This document shows positions 25,072 through 33,508 of a stretch of 64,000 bases of DNA, in pieces. Source of the stretch: JBEBXQ01 sp040391535. Its GTDB lineage: Bacteria > Bacteroidota > Bacteroidia > Cytophagales > Spirosomataceae. Position 1 is the stretch's first letter. Every line of letters starts with the position of its first letter. The stretch lies in assembly GCA_040391535.1 (NCBI GenBank), contig JBEBXQ010000003.1, positions 1-64,000 on the forward strand, read 5' to 3'. The position numbers and the translations under genes are program-made. A model generated the notes under the pieces. The model was not told where the DNA came from, ran no database searches, and was given only the letters and a program-made list of their open reading frames with translations.

Positions 25072-28071
25072 CTAAAAAGTAATATTCAAACCTAAAATGA
25101 ACGAACGGGTTTTGGGATAGAAATTGGCATTATCAATTCCTGGCGTTAAGCCTCCGATATTAATTTCAGGGTCAATTCCTCTGTATTTTGTCAGTACAAA
25201 TAAGTTGTTGGTGGTAACATAAATCCGGAATGGATTTTTGGCTGCGGTTTTGAGTGTATAACCCAGCGTCGCATTGTCCATTCTCAGGTAGGAACCGTTT
25301 TCAATAAACCTGTCAGAAAGCAGGTACGCATTGTAATCGGCCGCTGATTCGTCAAGTGTAAACACCGGGATATTGGTATTGGTGGCGTCATTCGGACTGT
25401 TAAGATCTGCCAGTGTAGCATTCAGGATTTTATTTCCTGTAACTCCTCTGAGAAAGAAGTTAAAGTCAAAGGCTCCGTATTTAAACTGGTTATTCCATCC
25501 GTAGAGCAATTTTGGTTGTGCACTTCCGGTATAGGTGAAATCGCTGGAAGAGGGAGAAACCGTAGGGTTTCCTTCTTTATCATATATCTGGGTAATGCCG
25601 TTTTCATCTTTTCCTGCATAGCGCCATGTATAAAAAGTACCGATCGGCGAGCCTTTCTCAACCACCTGAGACGTATTTCCGGATTGCCCTTTTCCTCCCA
25701 GATAAGCCGTATAAATAAGTGGCAAATCAAAGTTGTCATTAGAAAGTGAGACCAGCTCGTTCTTATTATGAGCCAGGTTAATACCGGTTCTCCAGCTGAA
25801 TTTACCACTGTTAACCGCACGGATACTCAGGTCAAGTTCAACTCCCTTGTTGCTTACTTCACCGGCGTTTGCCGTTAATGTGTTAACAAAATACTGAGTG
25901 GTAGATACCGGATAAGTCCAGATCAGGTCTGTGGTACGCTTATCATAAAAATCAAGTGAACCCGTTACCAGGCCCCTCAGGAAAGTGAAGTCAAGGCCAG
26001 CGTTGATCATGGAAGTACGTTCCCATTTCAGGTTAAGGTTCTCGTTCTGGAAGGGACCGATGGCATTGATAAACTTACCGTTATAGTAGAACCTTCCGGC
26101 AGTTCCGTAGAGAAGTGTAGAGGTAAACGCATCAAATCCCTGTGAATTTCCTGAGACACCATAACCGACCCTCAGTTTCAGATCATCCACAAATGTGGAA
26201 TTCACCAGGAAATTTTCTTTGCTGATTCTCCATCCGGCAGATACAGACGGGAAATATCCCCAACGGTTATTAGTACCAAAAGCTGAAGAGCCATCGCGGC
26301 GCATCGATGCCTGGAACAGGAATTTATCGTCGAAAGTATAGTTGATACGTCCATAAAAGGAAATTAAACGCTGGGTCTGAATCCTGATATTACCATAATC
26401 AACAACCACACCAGCCGGAGGATCTCCCAGTCCCGGGTTATAGTAAGTCAGATCATCCGTAACAAATCCCTGATTAGAAGTCTGGAAACCATCACCGAAC
26501 CTGTCTTCCTGCCATGAATATCCAAGCAGGAATTTAAAGCCGTTCTTACCAAAGGTCTTATCATAGTTAAAATAGGTTTCCAATACTTTTTTGGTATTAT
26601 TGATCGAGTTGCGGATCGCCTTTCCATTGGTATTCAGGGCAAGTCCTGAAAAACGGTTGTAATAGAGATCATTTCCGATCTGTTCGTCCTGGAGGGAAAC
26701 GCTCACCGTATAATCCAGTCCCGGTAATATATTTGCCTGAACAAGTCCGTTAACAAGGAAAGTTTTCGTTTTGGTTTTCAGTGTATTGTTATCAATCAGA
26801 GATACGGGGTTAAGGTAGCCGCGTGTACGGGAAAAATCTTCTGAATAAGTTCCGTCTGGTCTTTTTACAGCTACCGTTGGCAGGTATTTCAGCATATTAG
26901 GATATACTTCAGCCGGAATATTGTTGTTGCTGGTGTTGCTGTTGGTTAACGATAAGTTGAGTTTCAGACGATCGTTCAGTGCTTTTTGCTGAATATTGGC
27001 TCTTACAATGTACCGTTCCAGGGAGGAACCTTTCAGTACCCCGTTATTTTTAAGATAATTAACACTCGCGCCGTAAGCAGTGTTTTTAGAGCTTCCCATA
27101 AAAGAAAGATTATGATTATGGGAGATACCGGTACGGCTTACTTCGTCCATCCAGTTGGTATTGCTTCCGTCATCATCCCTCGGATTGAGGGATTTTCCGT
27201 TGGCCTCCAGATAAGAACGCAGTTGCTGACCTGAGAGCATGTCAATGGTGTTAGAGATTTTCTCTGCGGCCACATAGGCACCGTAAGACACACGCGATTG
27301 TCCTTCCTGGGCTTTACGGGTTGTAATCATGATAACCCCATTGGCAGCGCGGGAACCATATATTGCCGTAGAAGAGGCATCTTTGAGTATATCTATACTG
27401 ACTACATCATCAGGAGCGACCAGATCAATGGAAGCACCGGGTACACCGTCAATTACATAAAAAGGCTCCTGAGCACCTTCCCGCAGGGTAGAAGGCCCGC
27501 GGAGAATAACAGTACCTTTTGAGTTGGGGTCTCCGCTTTTAGTGATATTCAGGCCGGGGACTTTACCTTGCAGCATCTGTGAAGGGGAGCTGAACGCACC
27601 TCTGTTAAATTCTTCTGTAGTAATAGATGAGATAGAGCCTGTCAGCTCGTTTTTTGTAGTATTTCCATATCCAACCACGACCACTTCTTTCAGGGCGGCG
27701 ACTGATTCATTCATGATAACAGAGGGTAACCGGTTTTCTCCGGCATTGATCAGATAAGCATTGAATTCCTGTTTTTCAAAACCGATATAGCTGAAATGGA
27801 TATCGTAACGTATGCCTGCTTTAAGACTGGCGATATTAAAATGACCATTAGCGTCGGTCATTGTGCCTTGTTTGGAATCTTTTCCGGTTTCGTTCAGCTG
27901 TACTGTGACACCTGGCAGGGGTTCTCCGTTTTGTGTTGTCACTGTTCCGGACAGCTGGGCAGCCGACTGCGCTTCCGCTCTTCCGAACAAACTGACTGTC
28001 ATCAAAAGGATCAGTGTTAAAACACGTGTGATCCTTTCCGGCAGCTTTCTCATTTTAGAGTGTTTTTTCAT
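25072..28071 (-). CDS. SusC/RagA family TonB-dependent outer membrane transporter (pair 2)
   Basis: This 999-residue protein has a signal peptide (about 1-35, ending GRAEAQS), a carboxypeptidase-regulatory-like domain (GEPLPGVTVQLNET), a TonB-box region (LKEVVVVGYG), a plug with QEPFYVIDGVPG and GSRAANGVIMITT, and a C-terminal barrel ending in an aromatic-terminated strand (FILGLNITF). It is the pore of the second uptake system. Two LacI-type operator palindromes lie 235-270 bases upstream, suggesting control by a LacI-family regulator that is not encoded in this window. Confidence 0.95.
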   Translation of the reverse strand: MKKHSKMRKLPERITRVLTLILLMTVSLFGRAEAQSAAQLSGTVTTQNGEPLPGVTVQLNETGKDSKQGTMTDANGHFNIASLKAGIRYDIHFSYIGFEKQEFNAYLINAGENRLPSVIMNESVAALKEVVVVGYGNTTKNELTGSISSITTEEFNRGAFSSPSQMLQGKVPGLNITKSGDPNSKGTVILRGPSTLREGAQEPFYVIDGVPGASIDLVAPDDVVSIDILKDASSTAIYGSRAANGVIMITTRKAQEGQSRVSYGAYVAAEKISNTIDMLSGQQLRSYLEANGKSLNPRDDDGSNTNWMDEVSRTGISHNHNLSFMGSSKNTAYGASVNYLKNNGVLKGSSLERYIVRANIQQKALNDRLKLNLSLTNSNTSNNNIPAEVYPNMLKYLPTVAVKRPDGTYSEDFSRTRGYLNPVSLIDNNTLKTKTKTFLVNGLVQANILPGLDYTVSVSLQDEQIGNDLYYNRFSGLALNTNGKAIRNSINNTKKVLETYFNYDKTFGKNGFKFLLGYSWQEDRFGDGFQTSNQGFVTDDLTYYNPGLGDPPAGVVVDYGNIRIQTQRLISFYGRINYTFDDKFLFQASMRRDGSSAFGTNNRWGYFPSVSAGWRISKENFLVNSTFVDDLKLRVGYGVSGNSQGFDAFTSTLLYGTAGRFYYNGKFINAIGPFQNENLNLKWERTSMINAGLDFTFLRGLVTGSLDFYDKRTTDLIWTYPVSTTQYFVNTLTANAGEVSNKGVELDLSIRAVNSGKFSWRTGINLAHNKNELVSLSNDNFDLPLIYTAYLGGKGQSGNTSQVVEKGSPIGTFYTWRYAGKDENGITQIYDKEGNPTVSPSSSDFTYTGSAQPKLLYGWNNQFKYGAFDFNFFLRGVTGNKILNATLADLNSPNDATNTNIPVFTLDESAADYNAYLLSDRFIENGSYLRMDNATLGYTLKTAAKNPFRIYVTTNNLFVLTKYRGIDPEINIGGLTPGIDNANFYPKTRSFILGLNITF

Positions 28072-28252
28072 TGCTGATTGTTTTTGGATAATTAATAGAT
28101 ATAGTTAGTAAAATGGGTACTTGAATAAACTGAGCAGCTTCATCATATTATTATGGATTTAAAAGCCGGTGCTGTAAAAAATGATGTTGTACAGCATTCT
28201 TAAATAGCGTTTGAATGCCCTTTAGAGCTGATTTAGAGGTTGATCTTTAAAT

Positions 28253-28260
28253 CAAAATTA
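28253..28260 (-). promoter_or_regulatory. Candidate -7 box for the second SusC/SusD pair
   Basis: On the minus strand TAATTTTG matches TAnnTTTG exactly, 182 bases before the susC start. No TTTG is seen at the proper -33 distance, as might be expected of a promoter that needs an activator. Confidence 0.4.
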
Positions 28261-28305
28261 AGAAGATTATACATGATATAATGTTTAGATAATATTTGAT
28301 TTATC

Positions 28306-28340
28306 AATGCAAACGTTTGCATTAGATTGCAAACGTTTGA
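28306..28340. promoter_or_regulatory. Tandem LacI-type operators upstream of SusC/SusD pair 2
   Basis: AATGCAAACGTTTGCATT (28306-28323) is a perfect 18-base palindrome and TTGCAAACGTTTGA (28327-28340) repeats its core. Both contain GCAAACGTTTG with the central CG of LacI/GalR operators. Centres are 20 bases apart, about two helical turns, so two dimers would bind the same face. The rest of this intergenic stretch (28072-28442) holds a -7 box at 28253 and the hairpin at 28370; I see no gene in it. Confidence 0.8.
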
Positions 28341-28369
28341 AAAAATTTCATAAGAGAATATAAAATGAG

Positions 28370-28415
28370 AATAACCTTAAAGCGGCCGGACAAAACAAGC
28401 CGTTTTAAGGTTATT
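28370..28415 (-). terminator. Terminator hairpin downstream of the Mla-type operon
   Basis: A 17-pair stem (28370-28386 with 28399-28415, one G-U pair) encloses a 12-base loop, starting 28 bases after the MlaD-like stop codon. On the minus strand it is followed by TTATTCTCATTTT. It separates the lipid transport operon from the SusC gene downstream. Confidence 0.7.
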
Positions 28416-28442
28416 GCAGATCAGGAAAAGATCATGAAATTA

Positions 28443-29441
28443 TTAATTATTGGTAGTATCTGCTTTAGCGGCGGCTTTGGCCTGCTTTCTGAAATACTTA
28501 CGGAATAGAAAATTACTACGGAGCGCCAGCATATTTTCATCAAGCTTGTCGGTGCTTGATTCGAGATTCCGGATGGTCTCTTTCAATGACCGGGCCGTAG
28601 CTTCATCATTCAGCAGTACACCAGCCGGACTGCTGCTGCTTTGCAGGCTTTTGTTAAGGCCGGCCGTGGTTTCATCCAGCTTTTTCAGCAAGCCATCTGC
28701 CTGGACAGTCAAAGTATTGATCTGGGACGATGCCTGTTTGAGGTTGACCATAATAGTGGTATCCGTTACCAGGTCATGCGCAAAATTCCCTTCCTTGTTC
28801 AGACTGGCTGTAAAAGAGTTAAGGGAGGCCACCATTTTGTTGGCATTGACAGAGGCGGATTTCAGTGTGTTTAAGGTTGCAAACAACTCATTATAGAGGG
28901 CATCCTCTGAAATAACCTTTCCGATGGTCCCTTCTCCATCTCTGATTTTATTACTGAGTACTTTCAGGTTTTCGGTTATGGCCAGCAGGTTTACGTTATT
29001 GCTCTGAAGCGTATTCATCATGTCTTCAGAACTCGTGGTTTCTTCAATCTGAAGCTTATCTCCGTTTTCAATAGAAGGCACGTTGGTAGAACCGCCGGTA
29101 ATGACCAGAATTTTATTTCCGATCAGGCCGTCACTGCTTATTTTTACTTTCGCATCCTTCCGGATAAAATCTTTGGATTTTTCCTCAATGTTCATGATAA
29201 CTTCCACTTCGGAGTTGCCATGAAACTGAACCTTTTTAACCGTTCCGACCTTCACTCCGGAATACCAGATATTATTGCCGGCGGTGATACCGTTTACATC
29301 CTTAAAAATGGTACTGACTGTTACGTTACTTACGAATGCTTTGGTTATACTGCCTACGGCAAGAATGGCGGCGGCCAGAAAAACCAGGCCCACCAGGATG
29401 AATAAGCCTACAGTAATGGCACGTTTATTTTCAGGTGACAT
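28443..29441 (-). CDS. MlaD-like MCE domain substrate-binding protein
   Basis: This 332-residue protein has one N-terminal membrane helix (about 10-30), an MCE/MlaD domain (about 38-118, with YSGVKVGTVKKV and DGLIGNKIL), and a long helical C-terminal part (about 130-320). It is the periplasmic lipid-binding part of a retrograde phospholipid transport system. The ATPase gene is 3 bases upstream and the permease gene 14 bases before that. The helical tail is typical of tunnel-forming MCE proteins. MlaB and MlaC partners are not in the window. Confidence 0.9.
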   Translation of the reverse strand: MSPENKRAITVGLFILVGLVFLAAAILAVGSITKAFVSNVTVSTIFKDVNGITAGNNIWYSGVKVGTVKKVQFHGNSEVEVIMNIEEKSKDFIRKDAKVKISSDGLIGNKILVITGGSTNVPSIENGDKLQIEETTSSEDMMNTLQSNNVNLLAITENLKVLSNKIRDGEGTIGKVISEDALYNELFATLNTLKSASVNANKMVASLNSFTASLNKEGNFAHDLVTDTTIMVNLKQASSQINTLTVQADGLLKKLDETTAGLNKSLQSSSSPAGVLLNDEATARSLKETIRNLESSTDKLDENMLALRSNFLFRKYFRKQAKAAAKADTTNN

Positions 29442-29444
29442 ATA

Positions 29445-30197
29445 TTAACTTTGTATAAAATTGTAATCATAAAAACTCTGTACTCTGGGATCAGGTTCCC
29501 TGAATACTTCTTCGAATGTTCCCTGTTGGAGAAACTGTCCTTCCAGTAACATGGCTATTCTGTCACCGGTTACTTTGGCGCAGGTTAAGTCATGGGTAAT
29601 GATAATGGAACTGGTGTGGTACCGCTCCCTGACTTCGTTGATCAGATTATTAATCTCACCACTTGTGATGGGATCAAGACCTGCGGTAGGTTCATCGTAT
29701 AATACGATTTCAGGTTTGAGAATTAAAGTACGGGCTATCCCGATACGCTTACGCTGCCCGCCTGAAAGTTCAGAGGGCATCTGATTGATGGTCTGCAGCA
29801 GACCGACTGAGTCCAGCACTTCCTCAATTTCCCTTTGTACATCTTTTTTAGTAAGGCCCTTTGTATTCCTTACCAGCGGAAATTCAAGATTCTCCCGAAC
29901 GGTCATGGAGTCATACAATGCACTTCCCTGAAATGAGAATCCTACTTTCATTCTCAGTTCCCTGAGTTCTGCCGGAGATAGCCGATCAACTTCCTCGCCA
30001 AAAACCTCTACAATTCCGCTGTCTTTTTTCAGTAAGCCTACAATAATTTTTATCAGAACCGACTTCCCGGTCCCTGACCGTCCCAGTACAACCAGGTTTT
30101 CCCCACGGTATAAATCAAGGTCAATGCCCCTTAGAACATGCAGGTCACCGAATGATTTATATAAATCTGCAATATGTATTACAACTTCTTTATCCAT
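29445..30197 (-). CDS. MlaF-like ABC transporter ATP-binding protein
   Basis: This 250-residue ABC ATPase has Walker A (GRSGTGKS), a Q-loop (SFQGSAL), the signature LSGGQRKRIGIA, Walker B with the catalytic Glu (IVLYDEPTAGLDP) and the H-loop (IITHDL). LSGGQRKR with the FxGSALYDSMTV stretch is typical of the Mla group. It powers the permease encoded just upstream and works with the MCE protein downstream in lipid transport across the envelope. Confidence 0.93.
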   Translation of the reverse strand: MDKEVVIHIADLYKSFGDLHVLRGIDLDLYRGENLVVLGRSGTGKSVLIKIIVGLLKKDSGIVEVFGEEVDRLSPAELRELRMKVGFSFQGSALYDSMTVRENLEFPLVRNTKGLTKKDVQREIEEVLDSVGLLQTINQMPSELSGGQRKRIGIARTLILKPEIVLYDEPTAGLDPITSGEINNLINEVRERYHTSSIIITHDLTCAKVTGDRIAMLLEGQFLQQGTFEEVFREPDPRVQSFYDYNFIQS

Positions 30198-30211
30198 ATT
30201 TTCGGTGCTGG

Positions 30212-31009
30212 TTACATAAACCGGATCCAGTTCGCAATTTGTACAATGAGAATTTCCTCAATAAATATATAAAACATGGAAGTTACCACGGCCGAGTTGG
30301 CAGCACGGCCTACGCCTTCTGTTCCCTGACTCGTATTGTATCCTTTGTAGCTCCCTACGATGCCGATAGTGAAGCCATAAAATACGGCTTTAATGAGCGT
30401 TGTGTTAATATCCAGAAATGAAATGCTTTCAAAGGCTTTTTCAATGAAGAGCAGAAAGCTGGTATTTTCATTCTGATAGACATTAAGAAAAGCGCCCATC
30501 ATCGAAACAAATCCACAATAAAATGTCAGAATCGGGATCATCAGTGTGGTTGCCAGCGTGCGGGTTACCACCAGATACTTAAACGGATTAATGGCTGAAA
30601 CCTCCATGGCATCGATCTGCTCGGTCACTTTCATGGAACCCAGCTCGGCACCTATACTGGAACCGATGCGGCCGGCACTGATAAGTGCAGTGACCAATGG
30701 GGCAAGGGCGCGGATAATAGCAATACTAACGAGTGACGGTAACCATGAAGTGGCCCCGAATTCTGAAAGTGATGGCCTGGACTGCTTGGTAAAAACCACA
30801 CCTGTAATAAACCCGGTCAGTGAAATCAGCGGAAGCGAAAGATAGCCGATACGGTAACACTGCAATATCAGTTCCCGCCATTCAAAGGGCCCTTTAAACA
30901 ATTCTCTGAAAAACTGGGCTACGAACTGATAAGCATTGTAAACAGCAATAAGCGTGTCATCAATTTTAGTAGAGAACAAGTGTTTTTTTTCGTTCTGCCC
31001 TTTATTCAT
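30212..31009 (-). CDS. MlaE-like ABC transporter permease
   Basis: This 265-residue inner membrane protein of the MlaE family has about five to six hydrophobic helices, with GRIGSSIGAELGSMKVTEQIDAME, the conserved coupling region of the family, split here by residues near 135-155. It is the first gene of the three-gene Mla-type operon (permease, ATPase, MCE protein). The family moves phospholipids between inner and outer membranes to keep the outer membrane asymmetric. Confidence 0.93.
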   Translation of the reverse strand: MNKGQNEKKHLFSTKIDDTLIAVYNAYQFVAQFFRELFKGPFEWRELILQCYRIGYLSLPLISLTGFITGVVFTKQSRPSLSEFGATSWLPSLVSIAIIRALAPLVTALISAGRIGSSIGAELGSMKVTEQIDAMEVSAINPFKYLVVTRTLATTLMIPILTFYCGFVSMMGAFLNVYQNENTSFLLFIEKAFESISFLDINTTLIKAVFYGFTIGIVGSYKGYNTSQGTEGVGRAANSAVVTSMFYIFIEEILIVQIANWIRFM

Positions 31010-31255
31010 CCCTGGTGGATATTAATTCAACTATGATTTTCTGGCGACCTTTTAAGTCCGGCTTCCTATTGTATTTTGGAAATGATCGGTATTTATAACG
31101 TCATATGCCGGATATAATTTGGCGGAAAGTTAGGGATATTTTTTCTGAATAATCATCGTTCAGAAAAGGGAAGATTGATTTATCTAATAAATTGTTGAAA
31201 ATTTTCTATTATGTCTGAAATAATTTTATGCTTTCATCCGGCTTATCGTTGTCTG

Positions 31256-31277
31256 AGCGGCATGAAGCCGCTTTTTT
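31256..31277 (+). terminator. Orphan intrinsic terminator on the plus strand
   Basis: AGCGGC (31256-31261), loop ATGAA, GCCGCT (31267-31272), then a run of six T (31272-31277) form a compact rho-independent terminator. No plus-strand gene lies upstream of it in this intergenic region. It could end a small RNA, attenuate a longer leader of the symporter operon, or block stray transcription. Confidence 0.6.
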
Positions 31278-31353
31278 CGTGCAGGATTATGATTCTGTTC
31301 TTCTTTAAGAAATTTTAATGCAGAAAGAATTTAAAACTATGCGATAAACCTTA

Positions 31354-31361
31354 TATTTTTG
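31354..31361 (+). promoter_or_regulatory. -7 box of the symporter operon
   Basis: TATTTTTG is an exact TAnnTTTG match 25 bases before the ATG of the small membrane protein. No clear -33 TTTG is seen. Confidence 0.45.
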
Positions 31362-31386
31362 GACACCAAATCAAATTACTATACAA

Positions 31387-31527
31387 ATGTCGGGAAATAA
31401 CAGTGAAGATGAAGTGGAAGGACTTCCACCTTTCGTCCGGTCGTGGAGCATGATGTACTGGCTGCTTGCTATTGCACTGGTTCTTCAGATTGTTTTTTAT
31501 TTCCTGTTCATGAATTATTTTCAATGA
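31387..31527 (+). CDS. 46-residue single-pass membrane protein, coupled to symporter
   Basis: This small ORF starts MSGNNSEDEVEGLPPF, a short acidic cytosolic-type segment, and has one hydrophobic helix (about residues 22-44, with YWLLAIALVLQIVFYFLF). Its stop TGA at 31525-31527 overlaps the symporter start ATG at 31524 (ATGA), which implies translational coupling. A good -7 box lies just upstream and none lies between the genes. I do not recognise a named family; the arrangement suggests a small accessory subunit of the symporter, as known for some other transporters. Function is inferred from position and topology only. Confidence 0.72.
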   Translation: MSGNNSEDEVEGLPPFVRSWSMMYWLLAIALVLQIVFYFLFMNYFQ

Positions 31528-33215
31528 GCTATTTAGATTGGTCAGTACTTGCCCTCACAATTTCCTTTATTATAGGATACGGTATTTATCGTAGCCGGAC
31601 GGCCAACAGCATTGAAGGCTATCTACTGGCTGATAAGTCACTTCCCTGGTACCATGTTACGCTGTCCCTGATGGCTACGCAAGCCAGCGCAATTACATTC
31701 CTGTCGGCACCCGGACAAGCCTATACCGACGGTATGCGGTTTGTGCAGTTTTATTTTGGATTGCCCCTGGCCATGATTGTGCTTTGTATCACTTTCGTTC
31801 CGAAGTTTCATAAACTGAATATCTATACCGCTTATGAGTATCTTGAGGGCCGGTTTGATGTGCGGGTCCGGACGTTGACATCATTGTTATTTCTTCTGCA
31901 GAGGGGGCTTTCTACCGGTTTGTCTATTTACGCGCCGGCCATTATTCTTTCTTCCATTTTAGGGCTTGATATTTTCCTTACCAATATTATCTGCGGAGGC
32001 CTGGTTATGCTATATGCCGTTATGGGCGGTTCCGGTGCTATTTCACACACACATCTGCAACAAATGGGGATTGTGACAGTGGGGATGGTAATAGCAGGTG
32101 TTATGGTCGTATATATGCTTCCCCCGCAGGTTTCCTTTACAGATGCGATCCATATCGCCGGGAAAATGGGCAAAACCAACCTGATTGATTTTGAATTTGA
32201 CCTGAACAGCCGGTATAATATCTGGTCGGGTATAATCGGCGGCTTTTTCTTGCAGCTTTCTTATTTCGGAACAGACCAGTCCCAGGTAGGACGTTACCTG
32301 ACGGGTAAATCTGTCGGTGAAAGCCGTTTGGGGCTTGCCATGAACGGGTTACTGAAAATTCCGATGCAGTTTCTGATTTTGCTGGTGGGTACGCTTGTAT
32401 TTGCCTTTTATCAGTTTACGACACCACCCTTGTTTTTTAATAAAGTTCAGACCGACCTGGTTGCTCAGACAGAATATGCAGGTGCTTATCAGGAACTTGA
32501 AAGCAGGCATGAAAAATTACAGGAAACCAAAAGGGAAAAGGTACATCTGTTAACCGAAGCAATTCATGCCGGAAACGAAAGCCAGATAGAGCAATCACGC
32601 GTTGAACTTGCCGGTATGGAAGCCGAAGTACAGTCTATGCGGAAAGAAGCACAGGAGTTAATCGGACAGGCAACAGGCGGAGCAGTGAATGATGTCAATT
32701 ATATTTTTCTCAGGTTTGTCATGGATTACCTTCCTGCTGGTCTTATCGGCTTACTGATTGCCGTTATATTACTGGCTTCTATGGGTTCCGTTGCTGCCGC
32801 ATACAATTCACTCGCGTCCACTTCGGTGGTTGATATTTACCAACGGTTATTTATAAAGGGTAATAGCTCTTCTCATTATGTGAGTGCTTCACGCTGGTCT
32901 ACGTTTTTCTGGGGAGTATTCTGCATTATTGTGGCGCAGTTTGCCAGTCGCATGGGTAGTATGATAGAGGCAGTGAATGTATTAGGTTCCTTATTTTATG
33001 GCGTTATCCTCGGGATTTTTCTTGTAGCATTTTATTTTAAATCGATCGGGTCACGTTCGGTTTTTATCGGTGCCGTTATCGGGGAGGCCTTCGTCGTTTA
33101 CAGTTTCTGGGTTGATCTGACAGCTTTTCTATGGCTGAATCTGATCGGTTGCGTAATGGTAATTGTATTCGCAGGGATTGCAGAAAAAGTTTTCCCGGAA
33201 AAGGTGAAAGCATAG
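31524..33215 (+). CDS. Sodium:solute symporter (SSS family)
   Basis: This 563-residue inner membrane protein of the SSS family starts MSYLDWSV. Family marks include the GYGIYRSRTANSIEGYLLADKSL-type N-terminal region (residues 19-41), TQASAITFLSAPG (sodium-site helix) and FFLQLSYFGTDQSQVGRYL-type segment (about 250-270). An earlier in-frame ATG (31443) would lie inside the upstream small gene and adds 27 residues unlike the family, so 31524 is chosen. Between membrane helices, residues about 306-392 form a charged, helix-prone insertion. Substrate (sugar, sialic acid, carboxylate or other) is unknown. Confidence 0.9.
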   Translation: MSYLDWSVLALTISFIIGYGIYRSRTANSIEGYLLADKSLPWYHVTLSLMATQASAITFLSAPGQAYTDGMRFVQFYFGLPLAMIVLCITFVPKFHKLNIYTAYEYLEGRFDVRVRTLTSLLFLLQRGLSTGLSIYAPAIILSSILGLDIFLTNIICGGLVMLYAVMGGSGAISHTHLQQMGIVTVGMVIAGVMVVYMLPPQVSFTDAIHIAGKMGKTNLIDFEFDLNSRYNIWSGIIGGFFLQLSYFGTDQSQVGRYLTGKSVGESRLGLAMNGLLKIPMQFLILLVGTLVFAFYQFTTPPLFFNKVQTDLVAQTEYAGAYQELESRHEKLQETKREKVHLLTEAIHAGNESQIEQSRVELAGMEAEVQSMRKEAQELIGQATGGAVNDVNYIFLRFVMDYLPAGLIGLLIAVILLASMGSVAAAYNSLASTSVVDIYQRLFIKGNSSSHYVSASRWSTFFWGVFCIIVAQFASRMGSMIEAVNVLGSLFYGVILGIFLVAFYFKSIGSRSVFIGAVIGEAFVVYSFWVDLTAFLWLNLIGCVMVIVFAGIAEKVFPEKVKA

Positions 33216-33218
33216 GTT

Positions 33219-33257
33219 AAAGCAATGAACTGTAAATTAGTAATTTACTTTGCTTTT
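33219..33257 (+). terminator. Possible terminator after the symporter gene
   Basis: AAAGCAA (33219-33225) pairs with TTGCTTT (33250-33256) and GTAAATTA (33232-33239) with TAATTTAC (33241-33248), with a bulge between, followed by TTTTG. It starts four bases after the stop. The remaining stretch to 33508 holds an exact -7 match TAAATTTG at 33259-33266, which could start a long leader for the efflux operon; nothing else is seen there. Confidence 0.4.
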
Positions 33258-33508
33258 GTAAATTTGAAAGACAATATATATAAAATTATTTTTGTTAATA
33301 TTTTAATATAACGAAACTATTGTTCTGCTTTTTGCATTATGAATACGACTCTTTACTTGCCATGGGTTAAGGGTTTCAACTCTACTTAGGAAACAATCAC
33401 ATATAGCCTGAACACAGGTTATAGCGGGTTGTATTGATGAAGAATCTTTAAGTCATAACAGGCTGAGAGATGATTTTCTTTTTATCCGGTTAATTTTTTG
33501 TTTATTAA

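Larger units (their letters stand above)
31010..31386. other. Intergenic region between Mla-type operon and symporter operon
   Basis: This 377-base divergent region has no plausible gene on either strand. It holds an inverted repeat TTTTCTGAA (31141-31149) / TTCAGAAAA (31159-31167), an intrinsic terminator-like hairpin at 31256-31277 on the plus strand, and a -7 box at 31354-31361 for the symporter operon. Confidence 0.6.

Noticed and set aside
31443..31523. Longer N-terminus for the symporter (start at 31443)
   Set aside because: The added 27 residues are unlike the family and lie within the small membrane protein gene in another frame; the ATGA overlap at 31524 is a better start.
33339..33389. 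Possible 16-codon leader peptide upstream of the TolC-like gene
   Set aside because: No stop-terminator structure or conserved pattern (such as repeated amino acids) supports attenuation.
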